A stretch of 64,000 nucleotides of DNA from Pycnopodia helianthoides. Its lineage: Eukaryota > Echinodermata > Asteroidea > Forcipulatida > Asteriidae. Below are positions 1 through 11,689 of this stretch, piece after piece. Position numbers and translations under genes: made by a program. The notes below the pieces were generated by a model, which was not told where the DNA came from, ran no database searches, and saw nothing but the letters and a program-made list of their open reading frames with translations. Each line of letters starts with the position of its first letter. The first letter of the stretch is position 1. The stretch spans positions 10,997,139 through 11,061,138 of the forward strand of contig CM063249.1 in the NCBI GenBank assembly GCA_032158295.1, in the 5' to 3' direction.

Positions 1-930
1 CAGTGGAAACTGCCAAAGAGTTCTGGACCAACCGGAGAATGATGGACACTCTTAATCAGGTTCTCATTGGAGACTGTTCAGCCTTTCTAAAGCAAATTAT
101 TACTATTATTTTGAGGGTGGGTCTGGTTTATTTTGGAGATAAGTTTGAAGCACCTTTTATATATATATTGTACTGGATGGAGACAACAAGCAATAATCCC
201 TAATGTACCAGGGAAGTGGCACCTCAATGTGCCAGTTTCTTTTTGTCAGTTTCTAGATAAACATGTCTTTAGTAAGCAAACACTGTGTTGACAATACGAT
301 AAAGCTATACAGAAATACAAAGATGTTTTCCAAAGTACTCAGTGTTTTTTTTATCTATATATATATATATAAAGACTATTATTGACAAGCCGATAACTCA
401 ATTTTAGTTGGTAACAGTTTGTGGTGGCTGGTTTAATACCATAGTATGGGTGGCAAGTGCGTAAAGTGTTTGCATCTCATCAACGGGGCCTGTTTTGATT
501 CCAGGCTAAGAGCCAGATGTGATTAGAGTTGTCATTTTTTGTCTCTTCTATGCCATGAGGGTTTTTCCTCCGGGCCCTCTGGTTTTCCTCCCTCTTGTTC
601 TCTTCTATGCCATGAGAGTTTTTCTCCTTTCGCTCTCTGGTTTTCTGGAAAAATCAAACGCTTTTGATCTGTGGCTGTGCTCTGTGGTCATATATATGGT
701 TCGATGTGGCTGGCTACCCAAGGCTACCGTCGCCTTTTCACTAAAAACATATCTTATCTGGGTAAATAAGATACTTCAGTTTGGACAAAATGAGTGAGGA
801 AGAGGCGGTCGGACTTGACATTTTTCCCCCATCCTAAATCTGGTTTTCTTAATGGGTTTTCTTGACTCGAATCTGTTTTTTTTTTGCACTGGGCTGCCAT
901 TAAACAGTTTCGTGCCCATGATTTGTACGA
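1..930. other. Left-edge stretch without a recognised gene
   Basis: An open frame runs on the plus strand from base 3 to 203. Its first part (VETAKEFWTNRRMMDTLNQ) has less biased composition than the surrounding AT-rich DNA, and a GT follows the final CAG at about base 60, so the first 60 bases could be the tail of an exon that starts left of the window. I do not recognise the protein. A near-duplicate of about 60 bp, with a shared TTCTATGCCATGAG core, sits at 545-640. The remainder shows no coding signal. Confidence 0.3.
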
Positions 931-934
931 AGTA

Positions 935-1235
935 AAGGGTGGTCGGGTTGACGCAGTGGTCTCTTTCCTCGCCCTCCAGGACCCCGGTTCGAATCCCGCC
1001 AAGAGAACTATCTGATCACTTGGGCTTTCCCTGGAATAATTTCTCTGGAGTTTCCCTCCCGCATCTAAAACTGAAACTTCCCTCCTTGTCTTCTCTGAGG
1101 TTTTCCTCCCACACTTAAAACTGTAACTTTCTTCATTGTCCTCTCTCCTTGAGGTTTTGGGCTAGTATAGTGGTTCAGTATGCTTTTCTGAGAATCCTTG
1201 GCTTCACAACCAGAATAAAATAAATAAATAAATAA
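935..1235 (+). mobile_element. tRNA-derived SINE
   Basis: A pol III type promoter is visible. A weak box A (TTGACGCAGTGG) lies near 948 and an exact box B (GGTTCGAATCC) at 986-996, at normal tRNA spacing. About 220 bp of unrelated body follows and ends in a short AATA repeat at 1216-1235, the usual layout of a tRNA-headed SINE. The body carries a duplicated segment with GAGTTTCCCTCCC and GAGGTTTTCCTCCC. The parent tRNA cannot be named because the anticodon arm is eroded. Confidence 0.55.
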
Positions 1236-2467
1236 GTTGGAAGACCTTTGTACAGTGTTATGCCGTACAGCCGCAAAGTCAAAGTTTGAGGCTTAACTGG
1301 TACAACCCCGCCTCCGTGACACTGAGCCACCCGTAAGGATTACATTTCAGATTATTTAGATATCATTATGATAAACTAGAAAACAATGAGTACGTCACCT
1401 ATTCAACTAGTTCTCTCAGTCTCAATCAATCTGGAGTTGTTGTCTCACAGTGTAAGTAGAGTTGTTGAAATCATGAAGATAAATACACAAATCATAGTTT
1501 AAGTTAATATTAAGTAGCACTTTTGGACCCGTGAACCGTTCCCCTCTGTCGAGCTCCTGTGGACTTTACTTCAAAAAACAACAACTTCAAAACTTCACGT
1601 ACAATATCGACTGAGAGAGAATATTTCAAAACTTGATTTACCCTTAAAATTCTGACTATACTCAAGACAGTTTGTATAAAAAAAGAGCCTCTGTCTGAAT
1701 GATGAAACCAGAAATCAGTTTCACAGAATCTGCATTTATGAGAATTACAGTTATCCTACAAAATTGGCAAAATCTTTCAACATTTGTTTGTAACTGTTTG
1801 TACTTGTTTACAACCCTGGATACTTACAACAAACACAGTTGTTCAGACTCTTATTGGTTCAGTCGAGCATGGAAATATTTTATCAATGATTATAGGTTGT
1901 TTGTGTTCTCACTCGTTTCTTTTGGGGGCGATCTTATTTTGTTTTGTGGTACCAATGTACATGTACATGTATGCTTACCAACAATACTCCGGGGGCGCTC
2001 TTCAGGCTGTTTTCACCCCTACCTTATCTCTTTACGTATGGGTGCGTGTAAAAACTAAGTTGTAGTATAATCACGCGCCATTTTTTTTACGCCCAGTACT
2101 TCTTTTCGCTCCTCACCTTGCATGACATTGTACCCCAGCAAATTTTGATTTAAAGATGTGGTGAAAAATGTACTAATGAGGTACCAAAGTTGTGAATTAC
2201 AATAGTCCTACCTTTGAGTGCACACAGCAGATTAGCTGACATCACAGGGTGTTTACTTCAAGCTGAATTACTATGCTACCGAATGAAAATATTACTGAAT
2301 AAAATTGGGTAATGACATTGTATGCACACTAGTCTCCCTCATAGGCCATTGTCTGTTGGATTTGTATGATTTCTGGCGCTCCATTTGAACTATTGGGACT
2401 AGAGCCAGTGTTGCCGTGTGACACATGGTTCAGGGTCCAACATTTTGCATCACAATTCCTCCGTCAG
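1236..2467. other. Non-coding stretch, no feature recognised
   Basis: AT-rich sequence. The open frames at 1699-2065 overlap in two frames and have no recognisable domain. A short GTACATGTACATGTA palindrome lies near 1957-1971. Confidence 0.4.
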
Positions 2468-2655
2468 CAGATCAAGGCCCAATTTTATACAGCTGCTTTT
2501 CAGCAGAAATAATTGCTTGCAAAATTTCTGCTTAGCAACAAAAGCAGTCTAACATTCAAAGATGCTACACAGTTTAGCTGGTAACCCTTTGTTTGGTAAG
2601 TATGATTTTGTTGTGCTTAGCTAGTCTTTATGCTTAAGCAACTCTATAAAATGAA
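2468..2655. mobile_element. Decayed MITE, GGCCCAATTT family
   Basis: The left end GGCCCAATTTTATACAGCTG and the inner GCTTAAGCAACTCTATAAAAT match the ends of the better preserved copies at 4266-4510 and 8966-9161. The terminal inverted repeat is mutated, so this is an old copy. Confidence 0.55.
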
Positions 2656-3725
2656 CACACTATTTTCCTCTTGTACAGAGGTAAACCCCCCTCCCCCTAA
2701 AATCCTCTAAAGAATTCATGAGGTCCAAGCAAACAATGAACTGGGAGTGGGGTACACTATGCCACATGAGCACCAAATGTATCAAACTTTTGTAATTTAC
2801 CCTTAAAAGTCTGGAGTCTGTGGGGGGGTCATAGCAGCTCTAAGCCCAAGTACAGGCCAACTATATTGTGAATTATGGATTTATAAACAACACAAATGTC
2901 TGTACTCCAAAACTAATGACCTATTCCCAAATTAAACTTGGATGAGAAATGTCAGAGTTTTCTCTGAATTCATACTTGTTTGTGTCTGCCTGGTGAGGAA
3001 AAAACAGCTGGTGTTTTCTTCAGAATAAAGCAATCATGGTCTTTGATTTACTGTCCTAGTCCTCAGAATACTGTTCCAAAAAGCTCCTTGAAATCTTCAA
3101 CTCATCAGGTGGAAATGCCATCATTTCAACACGCCTCCCAAAATTGAGACCTTTTTTTTTTACTCTCACCCTAAGAACCATTTCATGTAATTGAGGGCTC
3201 ATTAATAATAACATGACTCTGATGATTTTGACACACTTCTTTAAATAATATTTCATATTTACTGCCATATAGGGCCTTTGTGCTTAGTTGAATTCTATTC
3301 GTTTTTATGTGAGTGGTGAAATTGATGTATATGTTCAATTTTTCGGGCCCAATGAGCACGATTTATGTATGTTTATTTTGACACATGAGGGTTTTGAAGA
3401 ATATTTATTTAGACATAGATGTGTACCTTTGGTGGTGCTGCTGCAAAGCAGCGTGTATGATATCATCTCTGTGTAGGGTTAGCGTCTGTTTAGATTAAGG
3501 CACTATACCTTGACAAAAAAATGTAATTATAAACAAAAATATGTATTGTGGAACCTGTATGCGTATTGAATGTAGAATATTGCACAATCAGTCAGTACTT
3601 TTATGCAATCGCAAACAAATGTTACAAATAAAAAACAAACATTTTTCTTCAAATTTAAAATGACAAATTTCCGTCCATGTCCTGTTTCTGACAACGTCAA
3701 ACCATAAATGCATCGTCAGTAACCT
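2656..3725. other. Non-coding stretch, no gene
   Basis: No supported gene. The segment at 2678-2790 (from TTGTACAGAGG to CACATGAGCACC) is related to 10155-10255 and is therefore part of a dispersed repeat. Confidence 0.4.
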
Positions 3726-3874
3726 AGGGCCGATTTCACAAAGAGCTAAGATTATCTCAACTGTGTATCAATATTAACTGCTATTAAGCAAAGTTTGATG
3801 TCACAATACAAATCACTATGGTGTCTGACAACTCATCTTAAGATGAACTTTAGTGCTTTGTGAACTCGAGCCCT
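3726..3874. mobile_element. MITE, GGGCTCGATTTCACAAAG family
   Basis: The ends are inverted: AGGGCCGATTTCACAAAG at the left and CTTTGTGAACTCGAGCCCT at the right, with an inner AAGAT / ATCTTAAG pair. The core, which includes CACTATGGTG and ATTGTGACATC-like words, recurs in the opposite orientation at 37491-37627 inside RNF25. At about 150 bp with no coding capacity it is a non-autonomous DNA element. Confidence 0.7.
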
Positions 3875-4265
3875 GGTATCATTAAGTTGGCCCAAGTGTG
3901 TTGGCCTCTGAGAAGACGGTCAGTGGGCAATGATGCCAGTTGTGGTTTGTTGTGGTGTGAGGTACCCAGTCCCTCAGATTCAGACAATTTGATGAGAGGG
4001 TTGGGTTATTGACCCCCCCCCCTGCACTGACGTCACACGCTGCGTGCGCGGTCTGCCACTTTGAGAGTCGAACTGCATACAAAGTACGCCTGTGTCAAAC
4101 TACGTGTAAAGATATGGTGCGCATCTGCATGTGCGTCACCCAAAAAACGCGCTGCGCAGAAATGGCACAATCAAGATCGTGCGCCTCATTTACGTTCGGT
4201 GAATTGGGTCAATAGACGCTGGGTTTGACACTCGTCCCTTGAGAAATATTTCAAGTGGATTGTCT

Positions 4266-4510
4266 GGGCCCAATTTCATGGAGCTGCTTAAGCACAAAAT
4301 TTTGCTTAAGCAAAAAATCATTGCTTAGAAAAATCAGACTACCGGCCAAGACTATACACTCAATTGTTATGCTAAGTAAACAACAGCTAAATACCAGTCA
4401 CAAGCAATGTATAAGGCATGAAATTTTGGCCAGTAACATGTGTAAAATAAGCAAGCTATTTTCGTGCTTAAGCAAATTGTTTACTTAAGCAGCTCCATGA
4501 AATTGGGCCC
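4266..4510. mobile_element. MITE, GGGCCCAATTTCAT family, TGCTTAAGCA subtype
   Basis: The terminal inverted repeats are near perfect (GGGCCCAATTTCATGGAGCT at the left and its reverse complement at the right), and the arms continue through GCTTAAGCA. Related copies lie at 2468, 8966, 52543 and 53154, and a diverged subtype at 8223 and 49826. The open frames reported across it are palindrome artefacts. Confidence 0.85.
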
Positions 4511-5923
4511 TGATCTTTGCAGTAATGCTTGCTTTTTATTGATGAACTACATTCATAATTATGATTGTATTGAGTTAAGTTTGCGGAGAGTGAATGAGAT
4601 TCCTATAGGGGGAAATGCAGCGATCATACTGCAGATATCTTCGTCTTGTTCCCTGTATGAAGTGAGAAACACCGAGTTCTAATTTGCGTCATTTTTAAAA
4701 GGGGCCAGACTGTTTTTCCCTCTCAGCCTCGTTTTGGGTGACGCGTCTCTGAGTGGGAGAAAAGACAAGATGGCTGCACTATGAGAAATTTAAGGGCCCA
4801 TTTTAATCCTCATACAGTAGGTTACATAAGTGCAAACATTTGGTGGACTTAAATAATAGTTTTTTTCATGTAGTCATGGGTTTTGAAAGAGTGAATTCAT
4901 TTCCACCTTGTAATTTTGCCTCAGTGAGGGAGCTGTTTTAGAGTGTGATGTCATACTTGACCTACTTGACCTTAGCAATGACGGCCTAACGCAGGTGGCC
5001 GAATGTGAATGCCATCAGATTAGATGGTCAACTAGGAGCGCCGGCTTTTGTTCTATTAAGGATTTTTTTGGACGTGCTATAGATGCTTATTTCGATTGCG
5101 GCAATTAATTGAAATGAAGCAATATGTTGGGGGTTCTTCACCCAGGGCTAATTTCTCAATTTTGACAGTTTTTCTGAGGGATTAATTTTCTGTGGAGACT
5201 GGAGGATAGCTGGTGCAAACAATTAGGTTATTTCTTTTTCGTTACTGCATGATGTGTTTTTGTATCTATATTATTGTGTTAATGTTGTTTGTATTTGGTG
5301 TTGGTTATGGATATCCGGTTAAAGGGTTGATTTGTTTTTGTTTTAAATATTGATTCAAATGATTGGAATGATTAATAAACTTTTGAACATTTTCATTTAC
5401 TCATGTGTCATTTTAAGTTAATGGAAATAACTTTCTTTTTAGTGTCAGCAATGTGTACATTCTGTACATTATTGCAGACTGGAAAACCAATGTTGTTTGT
5501 ACGTTTACAAACATTACACATTGTTTGGGCATCTTCTTTTGTTACGTGGCTTTTGTGGGTTGCGTGCCAGAAAAGTTGAAACAAGCTTCTAGCCACTCTC
5601 GGTCTCGCACAACAATGTTGCAGAAGGGTGGTGCAGGCGCCTCATGGATCCAGCCTAGTCTTGCTGCAACACGGTGTTGTTCTTTATCACTCGACCATCG
5701 CGATTGACCCCCTATCCGCACACCAATAATAATAATGTTAGAACGCCTGGCATCAAGACTAAGTCAAGCATTGCACCACAATGTGTTTTCGTCAGGTACC
5801 CTCAGCAGGGGAGGGGTTCATATCAGTGATACTGATGTGATGTTTCCACACCTCTTTGAGTACACGTTTCCGCATTGTAGAGTTTTTGTCGAAAACTTGT
5901 TGACTGGAGAGTACGGAAGCCTT
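4511..5923. other. Non-coding stretch, no gene
   Basis: No supported gene or repeat with clear ends. The open frame at 5453-5707 has no recognisable domain. CAATAATAATAATG at about 5723 is a short microsatellite. Confidence 0.35.
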
Positions 5924-6310
5924 AAAGGCACTGGACACTATTGGTAATTACTCAAAATAATTGTTAGCATAACAACTTACTTGGTAACGAGCAATGGAGA
6001 GCTGTTGATAGTATAAAACATTGTGAGAAACGGCTCCTTCTGAAGTAACGTAGTTTTTGAGAAAGAAGTAATATCTCGGTAAAATATTTGAATTGATTTT
6101 GAGACCTCACGCGTGAGGTCTCGAAATCAAGCATCTGAAAGCACACAACTTCGTGTGACAAGGGTGTTTTTTCTTCCAATATTATCTCGCAACTTCGACG
6201 ACCAATTGAGTTCAAATTTTCACAGGTTTGTTATTTTGTGCATATGTTGAGATACACCAAGTGAGAAGACTGGTCTTTGACAATTACCAAAGGTGTCCAG
6301 TGTCTTTAAA
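5924..6310. mobile_element. MITE with TTAA ends, AGGCACTGGACAC family
   Basis: It starts TTAAAGGCACTGGACACTA and ends with the inverted TGGTGTCCAGTGTCTTTAA-like sequence. The long arms fold around a central palindrome at 6106-6125 (GACCTCACGCGTGAGGTC). TTAA at both borders is the target site expected of piggyBac-type transposases, so this is probably a piggyBac-mobilised MITE (inference). Copies lie at 12499-12902 and 54685-55083, with a fragment at 53696-53842. Confidence 0.8.
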
Positions 6311-6545
6311 GGGACACTGAGAGAGAAAGAAAATTAAAGTCATAATTATGACTTACATATCTCATAGATATAACTTAATTGTCCCAAGTCATAATGATGA
6401 CTTATGGTAAATCATAATTATGAGATATGAGTCAAAATCATGACTCGTTCTAAGTCATAATTATGAGATATAAAGCAAAGTTATGACTGTTTTATTTTTT
6501 CTCAATTTCCTTTGAACACTTCCGTGGGAAAGAATCTCCTTTAAA
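6311..6545. repeat. Repeat of alternating TCATAATTATGA palindromes
   Basis: Starting from AAGGGACACTGAGAG, the motifs AGTCATAATTATGACTT and AATCATAATTATGAGATAT recur about five times to 6490 in inverted orientations, so the whole can fold into several alternative hairpins. A related CATAATTATGACTTCTTC segment lies at 14503. Confidence 0.6.
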
Positions 6546-6774
6546 ACATAGCGAGATATCATTTCGTTTAATATGTTTCCAGGTAAACATAAAGTGACAG
6601 TAGATTTGGAATTCAATGTTTGTACGTCAAGCAATGCTAGAAGCCTGTCACGCGATCTGTTGGTAACTTTACCTGGATTTATTATACATTTATAGATGAG
6701 AAAATTGAATCATGTTGCAAACTGCTTACCAACCAAAAGGACCTGTACAGTAGAAATGCAAAAAAATTAGTTAG

Positions 6775-6830
6775 TGGCCTGACGTTTCGACCCTAGCAGA
6801 GTCTTTCTCGATTGGTAAATGACAAGACAA
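6775..6830 (-). ncRNA. Decayed hammerhead-like / Penelope-type terminal motif
   Basis: On the minus strand the run GACTCTGCTAGGGTCGAAAC is followed by GTCAGGCC. The stem-II-like GACTC/GGGTC hairpin and the GAAAC-GTC core of type I hammerheads are present, but the CUGANGA half of the core is degraded to CGAGAAA. Related degenerate copies lie at 32218-32250 and 33755-33793. Such motifs are known from the ends of Penelope-like elements; function here is unlikely. Confidence 0.4.
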
Positions 6831-6859
6831 CACACATACATCAGGGACGGAAGCCCCCT

Positions 6860-7150
6860 GAAGCTCTGTGCCTTTGGCGTTCTGTGGGGTTAAAAATCAA
6901 GCCTCCATGTGCCTAAAACAGAGAAATAGACACACTTTTATTGGAAATCAGAGCCATATAAATCTTCTATATTTACTGGAAAATTTTCTGTAACATCGAT
7001 AGTGGGGGTCCAGGGGTGAAGCCCCGAGTGGGGGTCCAGGGGGTAAAGCCCGCGGAAGCTCTGAGCTTTTGGCATTTTGAAGGGTGAAAAATCAAGCCTC
7101 CATGTGCCCAAGACAGAGAAATAGACACACTCATATTGGAAATCAGAAAT
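6860..7150. repeat. Direct duplication of about 100 bp
   Basis: The segment from GAAGCTCTG through AATCAAGCCTCCATGTGCC to TTGGAAATCAGA occurs at 6860-6955 and again at 7045-7150. Between them, GTGGGGGTCCAGGGG is itself doubled. No gene is supported. Confidence 0.65.
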
Positions 7151-7726
7151 CAGTGACCTTGTACAGTCCAGGCCCTTTCTGGAAAGCAAGATTCTACACT
7201 GGACATATTAGGGGAAATTTTACAGTTTGTGTCATGATTTCCACATACACTAAATTCGAGAGTTTTAACAAAATAACAGCGGAACAAGTTTTGAGATGTG
7301 CCCCCTTTCTCCATATCAAAAGTGGGTAAAAAAACTGACAGTGCAATCTCCACAAAGTAATATAAGATTTAATGTGTGCTTCCATTGAGCTGTGTACAAA
7401 TCGTGCCTGGTCCAGGAAGTCAAGGCTCTTTGGCTCTTTGCGTCAACAGGTGATGTCACATGTTTTCATGGTGTACAGCCGTGCAGGCTAAGGTGTGGAC
7501 CAGCACTTCTAATCCGGTTCTCATGAAAGTACCGGTACCACCGCTGTGGTACGGTTCGCAAAGTACCAGTAAGCATACTAAAACACAAACAAGTATGGAC
7601 TGCTGGGATAACAAAGTTTCTGGTACAGCGCTTTTGGGTAAATAACTGTGTGTTTTTCTTTCTTTTTACACCATTTTCGGTCCACACGGATATTTGTATT
7701 CTTCCTATTCCTCCCTTCACGACACT
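7151..7726. other. Non-coding stretch, no gene
   Basis: Overlapping short open frames on both strands show no domain. GAGCTGTGTACAAATCGTGCC at 7388 resembles 56650-56670 (GGCTGTATACAAATCGTGCC), and both are followed by ATGTCACA-containing sequence, so it is part of a dispersed repeat. Confidence 0.4.
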
Positions 7727-7883
7727 ATAGATGGATTGCAATACGCGTCATAGACCGCCATCTTTGATGTAAAACGATGGAAAAGTGTACGCGCTACGCA
7801 CGACTCTCAGCCAATGATAGCTCTTCACGCGTGCACAATTCATCAAAGATGGTGGTCAATGGCGCGTATTGCAATCCATCTAT
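7727..7883. mobile_element. MITE, ATAGATGGATTGCAATACGCG family
   Basis: The roughly 20-bp terminal inverted repeats are near perfect (ATAGATGGATTGCAATACGC, and its complement ending at 7883). Inner GCCATCTTTGATG / CATCAAAGATGG arms flank a CpG-rich centre. A diverged copy starts at 27141 and has another element inserted in it. Confidence 0.8.
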
Positions 7884-8222
7884 TGTTGGATGGCACTAGT
7901 AGAAGTATACCTGCAGACGGGTTCATTTATAGTATTGCAGTTTTCAAAACAAGGCACTTTCTTTAAAGCCTTTCTGAGTGTAATAACTATACAAACAACA
8001 GGGGATACCTACACCTTCGGGTGCTATTATCACTGTTGTGTTGACTTTCAGTTTGCTTGAACAAGTTACCTTTGGGGACCTTCCCTCCACTCCCCAAATT
8101 CCACAGAACAATTATTAACTGGTTCAGATTTAGCCTAGGTCTGTGCTGGCACTCCGTGGGTCGTACTGATTTAGCAGTCGAGTTTAAAAAAAAATGTGTT
8201 TGATTTGTGTTTTATTTGAACC

Positions 8223-8473
8223 GGGCCCAATTTCATGGCTCTGCTAACCGCCGAATTCTGCGCTTGCGGTGACCATTCTCCGCTTACTGTTCAAGCGCCG
8301 AATTTCTGCGCTACATGTGTAAGCGTAGAATGCCTAGTAACGTGGAGTACGCACGCGCACAAGCCGAAAGTCCCCGCTAACCCGTGAAATACGCTTGACG
8401 TAAGCGCGGAATTCCCTGCTTCCGCAAGCGCCTATTCTTTGCTTACGGTAAGCAGAGCCATGAAATTGGGCCC
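8223..8473. mobile_element. MITE, GGGCCCAATTTCAT family, CpG-rich subtype
   Basis: The terminal repeats are GGGCCCAATTTCATGGCTCT and the inverse. Nested inverted words such as CCGAATTCTGCGCTTGCGG and CCGCAAGCGC form the inner arms. The copy at 49826-50061 in the second GST gene is nearly identical over its length, which suggests recent movement of this subtype. Confidence 0.85.
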
Positions 8474-8487
8474 TGATGGTCGCGTAC

Positions 8488-8517
8488 CATAGAGCTATAT
8501 AATTATATAGCTCTATG
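8488..8517. repeat. Perfect 30-bp palindrome
   Basis: CATAGAGCTATATAA is followed directly by its reverse complement with no spacer, 15 bp downstream of the MITE at 8223-8473. Confidence 0.85.
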
Positions 8518-8965
8518 TCGCGTACCCACTTCCCCTTTCCCCTGTCATGTCCCCATGTCGTCTTCTTCTGCATCCCGCCATACTCGATTTCTGTTCTTTC
8601 CCGGAATGCCTGCTCGATCGTAAACCCCTGGAAGTGTGACTTTGAAATATTTGACATTTTAATTAGTCCTGTGGTTCCATCCATTCTGTGTGCGAGACAA
8701 CGCAGAGCGCTCTATCAAAGAGCAACATCAAGTCCACTGATCTATACACATTGATCTACATTATGTCAGTATAGAACCCCTTGCAATACGCGCAAATGAT
8801 TTAAATTCTAACAAAACACAATGGTGTTGTCGTTTTGTGTCATTTAAATAAACTTCACCAAACCGAGGAAACTGGGGAACATAGACTGGCTCCCTTTTAA
8901 TCAATAGACCCCTTGCACAACGCGCAGCGTACTCACATGTGCCTATCCTGGGTGCTTCCTTTCCA

Positions 8966-9161
8966 GGGCCCAAATTCATAGAGCTGCTTAAGCATGATAA
9001 AGTAGCCAAGCACAACACAATTATGCTTACCAGAACAAGGTTACCAGCTAAAATACCATGTCACATGTGCAATCTATGACTGGTATCCTGCTTAGTTTTG
9101 CTTATAGAAGAAAATTTGTAAGCAGTATTTTCTGCTTAAGCATCTCTATGAAATTGGGCCC
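8966..9161. mobile_element. MITE, GGGCCCAATTTCAT family
   Basis: The left end is GGGCCCAAATTCATAGAGCT and the right end AGAGATGCTTAAGCA-complement followed by GAAATTGGGCCC. Inner TGCTTAAGCA-type arms place it in the same subtype as 4266-4510. Directly after it (9164-9240) a word set beginning GGGTTAGTGACGAGAGGTAT recurs at 43895-43950. Confidence 0.8.
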
Positions 9162-9470
9162 AAGGGTTAGTGACGAGAGGTATCTATACGGCGCGCTGCC
9201 CGCGGTAGCGAGGCTGATGAATACCTGAACTGCATACAGTTGCGAGGCTGGCTGCACTCGGCTTCGCAAAATATCACACTCCAAGGCGATATCACGCATT
9301 GTTGCCTGTATTCAAGCGCCTAAAAGAGACGACGAGCGGCCCACAATATTGTCCCATTCGGATCGTACCCTTGAACCCATCACCGAAAAGGGGCATGGGA
9401 GTGTGTACGTTATTCCAGAAAAGTACAACCGAACATGGTTTTGTGATAGTGTCACATCTCCGCGAATGGG

Positions 9471-9660
9471 TTTAAAGGCCCTGTACACTATTGGTAAGAT
9501 CGAAAAACACAATGTTCACAGATTCACACATAACTTACATGATTTAAAGTAAGTAATGGTAGAAAGGGTTCCTTAAAATATTTCTGCCTAAAATGCTATC
9601 GTTTCTGAGAAACGAGTAAAACAATAGTAATTATCGCGCGCGATAATTTGTAAAAAGTCA
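9471..9660. mobile_element. Half copy of TTAA-bordered MITE, AGGCCCTGTACAC family
   Basis: It begins TTTAAAGGCCCTGTACACTA and runs to the central palindrome ATTATCGCGCGCGATAAT (near 9635-9652), where similarity stops. The complete copy is at 12898-13232 in the opposite orientation, and a piece of the left arm is at 62485-62640. Confidence 0.7.
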
Positions 9661-9844
9661 CCAAATCCGTGACTCAAATCCGGACTCGGTCTTGAGTTCT
9701 GGACTCTCGAGTCCCACTGATCCGTTATACCTTTGATGATGAAGGCATCTCGCTTACTTCCCGCTAACAATTCATCGCATCAGTTTCTAACTCGGTTCAG
9801 TCTCGGTTTAATGGTTGAACTGTAAATTAGCTCTGTTTTCCATG

Positions 9845-10150
9845 CGCAATAGGGGGCAGAGGGTATCCCCAATGTTCCCATATACTTTAACACACTATTT
9901 TCTATACCATGGCGAGAATGGGCAGAGGGTATCCCCCACCCATGTTTCCATCACACTATTTTCTATACATGGCCGAGAATGGGGCAGAGGGTATCCCCAC
10001 CATGTTTCCATCACACTATTTTCTATACCATGGCCGAGAATGGGCAGAGGGTATCCCCCACCCATGTTTCCATCACACTATTTTCTATACCATGGCCGAG
10101 AATGGGGCAGAGGGTATCCCCCCCCCCCATGTTTCCATCAAACTATTTTT
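9845..10150. repeat. Minisatellite of about 62 bp, about five units
   Basis: The unit reads from ATGGCCGAGAATGGGGCAGA through GGGTATCCCCCACCCATG to TTTCCATCACACTATTTTC. Five imperfect units follow one another, and length variation in the C-runs shifts the frame between units. A single diverged unit in reverse orientation lies at 24470-24540. Open frames of 119-126 codons across it are repeat artefacts. Confidence 0.85.
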
Positions 10151-11436
10151 CTCTCGTACAGAAGTCTCCCCTAAAATCCTCTCGAGAGTTCCTGAGATTC
10201 CAAGCACACAAAGAAGACACAAGGGGGGTATGCCATGCCTCATATCAAGCACCAAAAGGTACTCCAACCAATTCCAGTTCAATAGCTGAACCAATAATTA
10301 GCTCCGTGCGCCTGCTCAACAGAGCCAACAGCTCATTCAGGACACAATTATGAGGGAGCTTTCACCTATTAAAGACCTTCAGAGACCCTTGAGACCTTAA
10401 AAATAAACGTTTCGTCGTATCCCTGATGGACTTCCTTTTTTTTCGACCGAGAACACGTGACCGATTTTGTTTCTTTCCTTTTTTAATCTAATTAGCTCTG
10501 AGCTATTGTTTGTGCAAAAGATTGTAACCGCCGCCAGGGTCCCCTGCTGCAATCTCCCTCGCCGGTAATTGCTTAGATTCGCGGTTGCTTCGAAATTCTC
10601 GACGGGAAGAAAAGGTTGTCAGCAAATATGTCCCTTCAGCTGGATTTCCCTTGATGGATAGTTCCATGGGTGGACAGTGTCATCGGATTGACAATGCCAT
10701 AGCAAGGACCATTACGAAGTAGTCAACCAGCTATAGTTCGAAACTGATTAATGAAAATGAATGTGAAAAAAAGAGATCATTGCACAAGTAAATTCCCGAG
10801 CATCCCTCTATGAGTTGAACTAAAAAGTGGGCGATTGACTGTAACTTGTACATGCTTTGTGAAGCAAAAAGAGTGACACTATTGGACACAGTATTCCTTC
10901 TCCACCTGGTGGAACGACATAAGCAGATGTGGGGGCGGGGGAACCATAGATCCCCCCGCTCAGGACACTTGCCCCTCCTACCATAAATGAGATTGAAGAA
11001 GAAGAAGAAAACAAAATCGCAGGATTTGTTTGATTTTTGCCTAAATATTTTGTTCATAATGAAACCTACCTGTAAACGAGATAATAATAATATTAGAGTT
11101 TACAAAAATGCATAATCAACTAATATAAACAGTCTGTAGGCCTTCGTCTTGTACTCCCTATAGGGGCCTATACAAGTAATTTCCTCTCGGTAAAGCATAA
11201 ACCCCATAAATGTTTCATTGCCCCCGCCTTCCCCCCCCCCAAAAAAAAAGTATAGTTACGCCGCTGTGTTGGTTTTCGATGTGCCAAACACCTCCTCCAC
11301 CCCCCAGACACACACACACACACAATGGACTCTGCAACAATATGTAAATCCCGGTCTCGATATTCAGAACGCACCGAGACTCTGCATCTTAAGATGATTC
11401 AGCCAACGAATCCATTTGATGGTGTCTAAATAAAAC
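10151..11436. other. Non-coding stretch, no gene
   Basis: Repeat-related to 2678-2790 at its left end, otherwise unremarkable. It includes a (CA)n tract at 11308-11322. Open frames at 10731-11057 and 11168-11374 have no domain. Confidence 0.35.
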
Positions 11437-11590
11437 TCAAATAAACCCCACCCCCTTCCCTCCACCCCACCCCACCCCCTTCCCTCCACCCCACCCACCC
11501 CCTTCCCTCCACCCACCCCACCCCTCCCTCCACCCCACCCCCTTCCCTCCACCCCACCCCACCCCCTTCCCTCCACCCCACCCCACCCCG
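11437..11590. repeat. C-rich minisatellite CCACCCCCTTCCCTCCA
   Basis: Units of about 22-30 bp built from CCACCCC and CCTTCCCTCCA are repeated about six times. One strand is almost pure pyrimidine, so triplex or G-quadruplex folding of the G-rich strand is possible. The glycine-rich minus-strand open frame across it is a low-complexity artefact. Confidence 0.85.
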
Positions 11591-11689
11591 GCTAGTTTAT
11601 GCATAAAATACCATGCTCTTCAAAGCAAGAAAATTCATCTTAAGATAAGTTAACCAAATATTGTTTGAAGCTTTGCATGGTGTGGACAA

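Noticed and set aside
9815..10353. Three overlapping frames of 119-126 codons
   Set aside because: A 62-bp minisatellite read in three frames; no conserved domain.
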